Shown: one piece after another, positions 32,868 through 35,978 of the stretch
Layout: each line of letters starts with the position of its first letter
Numbering within the stretch: the stretch's first letter is position 1
Assembly (NCBI GenBank): GCA_005223145.1
Contig: NJBL01000019.1
Span: forward strand, 1-35,978
Source of the DNA: a bacterium (candidate division B38) B3_B38
GTDB taxonomy: Bacteria; Acidobacteriota; B3-B38; Guanabaribacteriales; B3-B38
Direction: 5' to 3'
DNA: 35,978 bases
Notes under the pieces: generated by a model
Told to the model about the DNA's origin: nothing
The model's database searches: none
Seen by the model: only the letters and a program-made list of their open reading frames with translations
Position numbers and translations under genes: made by a program

Positions 32868-33398
32868 TCACCATTTTCTCTTGACCCGTTTGACTGCCGA
32901 TGAGTCAGGTATATCCTGCAGCAGCTCCCGGATACTCTTTTTAAGGCGGGAGTGAATAGCGTCGGGTGCTATCTCCAGCAGGGGGATGAGGACAAACCTC
33001 CGACAATGCATCCGGGGATGGGGGATAGTCAAGCTGGAGGTTTCCACGGTCAGCTGGTCGTACATCAGAATATCGAGGTCAATCATCCTCGGTCCCTGGG
33101 GAATAAGGTGGTTTCGCCCCATCTTTTCTTCTATCTGCTGGCAGCGATGCATAAGCTGCTCAGGGGAAAGGGTAGTTTCCACCTCCACCACAGCGTTCAT
33201 AAACCAGGGCTGATTAAGCTCACCCACCGGTTCGGTATGGTAAAGGGAGGAAGTCTTCATTATCCTGAGCTCAGCACCTTCAAGAAGGGAGAGGGCGGTT
33301 TTCAGGTTCTTCTCTCGGTCACCGATGTTGCTCCCCAGACCTAAAAAAGCCCGGTGGGTAAGCTTCCGGTGGTAATTTGAGCCAGTAAGAGCTTTCAA
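32868..33398 (-). CDS. folK: 6-hydroxymethyl-7,8-dihydropterin pyrophosphokinase
   Basis: Transfers pyrophosphate from ATP to the pterin in folate synthesis. The core motifs are FLGLGSNIGDREKNL, SSLYHTEPVGELNQPWFMNAVVEVET, IEEKMGR, GPRMIDLDILMY, IPHPRMHCRRFVLIPLLEIAPD. The ORF track begins at an ATG (33452), which gives an unusual 35-residue N-terminal extension. I prefer the TTG at 33398, which has AAAGGA about 7 bases upstream and leaves about 12 residues before the first strand. No other folate gene is near. Confidence 0.93.
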   Translation of the reverse strand: MKALTGSNYHRKLTHRAFLGLGSNIGDREKNLKTALSLLEGAELRIMKTSSLYHTEPVGELNQPWFMNAVVEVETTLSPEQLMHRCQQIEEKMGRNHLIPQGPRMIDLDILMYDQLTVETSSLTIPHPRMHCRRFVLIPLLEIAPDAIHSRLKKSIRELLQDIPDSSAVKRVKRKW

Positions 33399-33485
33399 GG
33401 GAATTCCTTTCCAGAACAGTGCTCTTATACCAGATGGGCGGGGAGATGTCAAGTGGCAGGCAGACCCATTTTCTGGAAGATTAGC

Positions 33486-33514
33486 TTGACGTCCACCCCT
33501 TTTTCATCTATAAT
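33486..33514 (+). promoter_or_regulatory. rmuC promoter
   Basis: TTGACG (33486-33491), a 17-base spacer and a perfect TATAAT (33509-33514). Confidence 0.8.
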
Positions 33515-33567
33515 TGTTGCAAATTGAGATATTTATTTATAAATTCTCCCTTAACAAGGAAACGAAG

Positions 33568-34590
33568 ATGACCCTTTCGCCAGCGTTTCTGGTTTTGATA
33601 ATTGCCATTTTCGCCATTGCTGGGCTGGTTTTCTACTTTCTTTTCTGGAGGCAGCTCGATTTCCTACGCCGTCAGATCGGCGATAGCCTTAGCCAGAGTT
33701 CCACCCAGTTGGAGCAGAAGCTGCAGATGGTCGACCAGCAAGTGCGCGACTCCTACAAGCAATTGGGCGATGTGCGGCAAGCTCTGGGGGAGCTCTCCAA
33801 ATCGGCAGAGCAGATAATGGAGGTGGGCAAAGGGATATCCGACCTGCAGGACATCCTGCGGGCACCCAAGCTGAGGGGAGGGCTGGGCGAGCTAATGCTG
33901 GAGGAGCTGTTGAGCCAGATACTTCCCAAGAAACACTATCAGCTCCCTTATAAATTCAAGAGCGGGGAGATGGTCGATGCGGTGGTGCGAGTGGGGGAGC
34001 GCCTGGTGCCGATAGATAGCAAGTTCCCGCTGGAGAACTTCCGCCGGCTGATTGCCAGCCAGGGGGAGAGCGAGCAGAGGGAAGCTCGCCGGGCTTTCGT
34101 CCGGGATGTCAAAAAGCATGTGGACGATATCGCCCGCAAATACATCCTCCCCGCCGAGGGGACCTATGACTTCGCTCTGATGTATGTTCCCGCTGAGAAT
34201 GTCTACTACGAAACCATCATCAAGGAGGCAACCACCGACGGAGGGGAGAGCCTCTCCACTTATGCCGTAGCGAGAAAGGTGATTCCGGTCAGCCCCAACA
34301 GCCTCTACGCCTATCTGATGGTGATTGTGCTGGGACTGCAGGGGCTGGAGGTGGAGAAGCGAGCCGGGGAGATAATCAAATACCTGTCCAGCCTCAAAGG
34401 GGATTTCGGTAGGTTCCGAGAGCACTTCGAAGTCCTGGGCACGCACCTCACCCACTCCCGACAGAAATACGATGACGCCCAGAAGAGCCTCGGTCGCCTG
34501 GAGGATCGAATTCACCACATAGAGGAGAGCTCCACTAAGGCACTCCCTTCGGAGTCAGAGTCCGAAATCTCTATATCCAAGGAAGATTAA
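33568..34590 (+). CDS. rmuC: DNA recombination protein RmuC
   Basis: 340 aa from ATG 33568, which has AAGGA seven bases upstream. The track's TTG at 33514 falls on the -10 element and is unlikely. It has an N-terminal membrane helix (FLVLIIAIFAIAGLVFYFLFW), a coiled coil (about 30-100) and the RmuC domain with KLRGGLGELMLEELL, GEMVDAVVRVGERLVPIDSKFPLENF, DDIARKYILPAEGTYDFALMYVPAENVYYE, SPNSLYAYLMVIVLGLQGLEVE. RmuC is predicted to have a PD-(D/E)XK nuclease-like fold and limits inversion at short inverted repeats. smpB follows after 15 bp. Confidence 0.94.
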   Translation: MTLSPAFLVLIIAIFAIAGLVFYFLFWRQLDFLRRQIGDSLSQSSTQLEQKLQMVDQQVRDSYKQLGDVRQALGELSKSAEQIMEVGKGISDLQDILRAPKLRGGLGELMLEELLSQILPKKHYQLPYKFKSGEMVDAVVRVGERLVPIDSKFPLENFRRLIASQGESEQREARRAFVRDVKKHVDDIARKYILPAEGTYDFALMYVPAENVYYETIIKEATTDGGESLSTYAVARKVIPVSPNSLYAYLMVIVLGLQGLEVEKRAGEIIKYLSSLKGDFGRFREHFEVLGTHLTHSRQKYDDAQKSLGRLEDRIHHIEESSTKALPSESESEISISKED

Positions 34591-34605
34591 AGCGAGACAG
34601 GGCTT

Positions 34606-35064
34606 ATGGAAAATATAAAGGTCATTGCCACCAATAAGAAAGCGTTTCACGATTACTTCATCCTGGAGAAGCTGGAGGCGGGGATTGTGCTGGTGGGGAC
34701 CGAGGTAAAGTCGCTGCGGGAGGGCAGAGCCAACCTCAAAGACAGCTACGCCCAGGTCAAGGGGGGGGAGGTGGTTCTTCTCAACTGTCATATCAGCCCC
34801 TATCGTCATGGTAACATCAACAATCACGAGCCCACCCGTGAGCGGAAGCTCCTGCTCCACCACCGGGAGATAAAGAGGCTCATCGGAAAGACCGAGCAGC
34901 GGGGATTCACCCTGATTCCCCTACGCATCTACTTCAAAAGAGCGATAGTCAAGGTGGAGCTGGGGCTGGTCAAGGGGAAGAAGTTCTATGATAAGCGCAG
35001 GGAGCTCAGGGAGAAAGCCATCGAGCGTGAAGTTCAGGCAGCCATGAAGGAAAAATATCGATAG
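34606..35064 (+). CDS. smpB: SsrA-binding protein SmpB
   Basis: Binds tmRNA and mimics the anticodon arm to place it in stalled ribosomes. 152 aa, complete. It shows NKKAFHDYFILEKLEAGIVLVGTEVKSLREGRANLKDSYA, NCHISPY and HEPTRERKLLLHHREI. GFTLIPLRIYFKRAIVKVELGLVKGKKFYDKR and the basic tail end the protein. Its tmRNA partner is encoded about 30 kb away at 3.7-4.1 kb. Confidence 0.97.
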   Translation: MENIKVIATNKKAFHDYFILEKLEAGIVLVGTEVKSLREGRANLKDSYAQVKGGEVVLLNCHISPYRHGNINNHEPTRERKLLLHHREIKRLIGKTEQRGFTLIPLRIYFKRAIVKVELGLVKGKKFYDKRRELREKAIEREVQAAMKEKYR

Positions 35065-35142
35065 GGAGACACTCGGCCTCTTTGAGAAGGAGACCATATA
35101 TTTGTGAGCGAAAATTTCACATCTTAAATATAGGACAAAAAA

Positions 35143-35412
35143 GTGAAACCCACCGATGAGGAGATAGAGGAGGAGAGGCGAAGGATTCGCTATCTGCGGA
35201 TGCTGGTCGACCTCACCAGGAACATCCTCTATCAGGGGAACCTCAGCTACCAGGAGGCATTGCAGCTGGTAGCCAGTACCAAAAACGCCGCCTTGAAGCT
35301 ATTTCCGGATAAGGAAGAGACCTACAACCTCATCTATCGCCCCCGCTTTGAGAGAATTCTGTGGGAGGTTTACGGTAGGGCGGAGACCGATAAGATAGTG
35401 GAAGAGAATTGA
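35143..35412 (+). CDS. Small conserved-looking hypothetical protein
   Basis: 89 aa from a GTG with AGGA about 8 bases upstream. All-helical and charged: EEERRRIRYLRMLVDLTRNILYQ, YQEALQLVASTKNAALKLFPDKEETYNLIYRPRFERILWEVYG. The 'ETYNLIYRPRFERI' ending gives the impression of a conserved family in Deltaproteobacteria and related phyla, function unknown to me. It has no membrane segment. It lies 78 bp after smpB, probably in the same operon. Confidence 0.75.
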   Translation: MKPTDEEIEEERRRIRYLRMLVDLTRNILYQGNLSYQEALQLVASTKNAALKLFPDKEETYNLIYRPRFERILWEVYGRAETDKIVEEN

Positions 35413-35420
35413 TAGCCCTC

Positions 35421-35460
35421 CCCCTACTACCCGAACCTTTAGGGGAAAGACTCTCTTTTT
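35421..35460 (+). terminator. Possible terminator between convergent genes
   Basis: CCCCTA and TAGGGG (35421-35426, 35440-35445) can pair around a 13-base loop. A T-rich run follows after about 9 bases. The spacing is loose, so the call is weak. Confidence 0.35.
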
Positions 35461-35520
35461 TAATTCCGGGCATTAGAAAAACCAGGTACTTAACCTCCGA
35501 GTCAACCCCCCCTTAATTCC

Positions 35521-35978
35521 TCACCTTTTGCCCAGGAGCTTTTTGCACCAGTTCCGCGCTACATAGAACCCCATACTACGATTGGCAATGAGCCTCCTTT
35601 TGCAATAGGCGATGGCGTCCTTCCAATCCTCGGCGAAGGGGATATAAACTCGCATGGTATGACCCCTTCGTATCAGTTCGTTTTGTATCTTCTCGCGGGG
35701 CACGCCGGCGAGCATCTGGAACTCATACTGCTCCGGGGGAACTTTATTATTCTGGAGGAGCTCCATGCAGCGATGAATTAGTCTCTCATCGTGGGTGGCA
35801 ATGGCGACAAAGTGCCCTTTCTCAAACAGCCTTTCCATATATATCAGGAGTTTCTCCTTCATATCCTTTTTGTTCTGTAAGCCGATCTCCGGGAGCTCGC
35901 GGTAGATTCCTATGCAGAGGCGGATGTGAGCCTGGAAGCCATCCAGCTCTTCAATATCCTTCTCGGTGCGGAAGAGCC
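35521..35978 (-). CDS. Proline dehydrogenase, C-terminal part (cut by window edge)
   Basis: FAD enzyme that oxidises proline to pyrroline-5-carboxylate. The ORF track begins at an internal ATG (35862). The frame is actually open to the window edge and reads IRLCIGIYRELPEIGL and on just upstream, which is family-like. Visible motifs are LHR-type 'ATHDERLIHRCMELL', EFQMLAGVPREKIQNELIRRGHTMRVYIPFAEDW, and a C-terminal CKRRLIANRS. The two Arg there bind substrate carboxylate in PRODH. It belongs to the short monofunctional bacterial type. It is convergent with the smpB-side operon. Confidence 0.92.
   Translation of the reverse strand, partial: LFRTEKDIEELDGFQAHIRLCIGIYRELPEIGLQNKKDMKEKLLIYMERLFEKGHFVAIATHDERLIHRCMELLQNNKVPPEQYEFQMLAGVPREKIQNELIRRGHTMRVYIPFAEDWKDAIAYCKRRLIANRSMGFYVARNWCKKLLGKR

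Overview
The window (about 36 kb, roughly 53-55% GC by eye outside one AT-rich patch) looks like chromosome from an uncultivated, probably anaerobic, diderm bacterium. Diderm: a TonB-type protein, an outer-membrane beta-barrel, an EnvC-like/AMIN-amidase pair and TatA. Anaerobic: SelB, an ArsM operon whose first gene resembles the 'HgcAB-associated' AbrB-type regulators, and 3-hydroxyacyl-CoA chemistry. The GAF/helical protein and the TonB/coiled-coil protein remind me of Acidobacteriota/Aminicenantes-type genomes. That placement is from memory and weak.

Layout. 1-4.1 kb (minus): tmRNA (ssrA), AMIN/Amidase_3 amidase, GerMN protein, RNase PH, RdgB, tRNA-Pro, and the first codons of a UvrD-like helicase running off the left edge. 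4.3-7.6 kb: GAF protein, a possible small membrane protein, a sugar-phosphate isomerase/epimerase TIM barrel, and a TonB-domain coiled-coil protein. 7.6-21.1 kb (minus): three large helicase-nucleases. These are a 1157-aa UvrD-like protein, a 1063-aa UvrD/PD-(D/E)XK protein and a 930-aa Dna2-like nuclease-helicase. They were probably once one operon and are now split by about 4 kb of accessory DNA. 21.2-28.1 kb (minus): thiolase, 3-hydroxybutyryl-CoA dehydrogenase, EnvC-like M23 protein, S41 protease homologue, YibQ-like deacetylase, and small membrane proteins including a holin-like one. 28.3-32.8 kb (plus): pgi, selB, tatA, outer-membrane protein. 32.9-36 kb: folK (minus), rmuC, smpB, a small hypothetical, and a partial proline dehydrogenase at the right edge (minus).

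The most interesting part is 13.7-17.8 kb. An AT-rich 1680-bp unit carrying a complete GIY-YIG nuclease and a YaaA/DUF6884-like protein sits exactly at the 3' end of the 1157-aa helicase gene. A 127-bp direct repeat of that 3' end flanks it. The two copies differ at five bases and all five are silent in the helicase frame. The last six codons differ but keep the Ile-Cys of the cysteine cluster and the stop position. This looks like an element that inserts into a host gene and restores its 3' end, with a GIY-YIG endonuclease instead of an integrase. Next to it lie an ArsM operon with a palindromic operator-like site and a CPBP protease gene interrupted by one in-frame TGA at a position where I expect Trp. 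Because selB is in the same window, that TGA should be checked.

Functional links: ssrA and smpB (trans-translation) are both present. The AMIN amidase and EnvC-like degenerate M23 protein are probably activator and enzyme in septal peptidoglycan splitting. The S41 homologue between envC and yibQ has lost its apparent catalytic Ser and Lys. All calls come from reading the sequence; no database search was possible.
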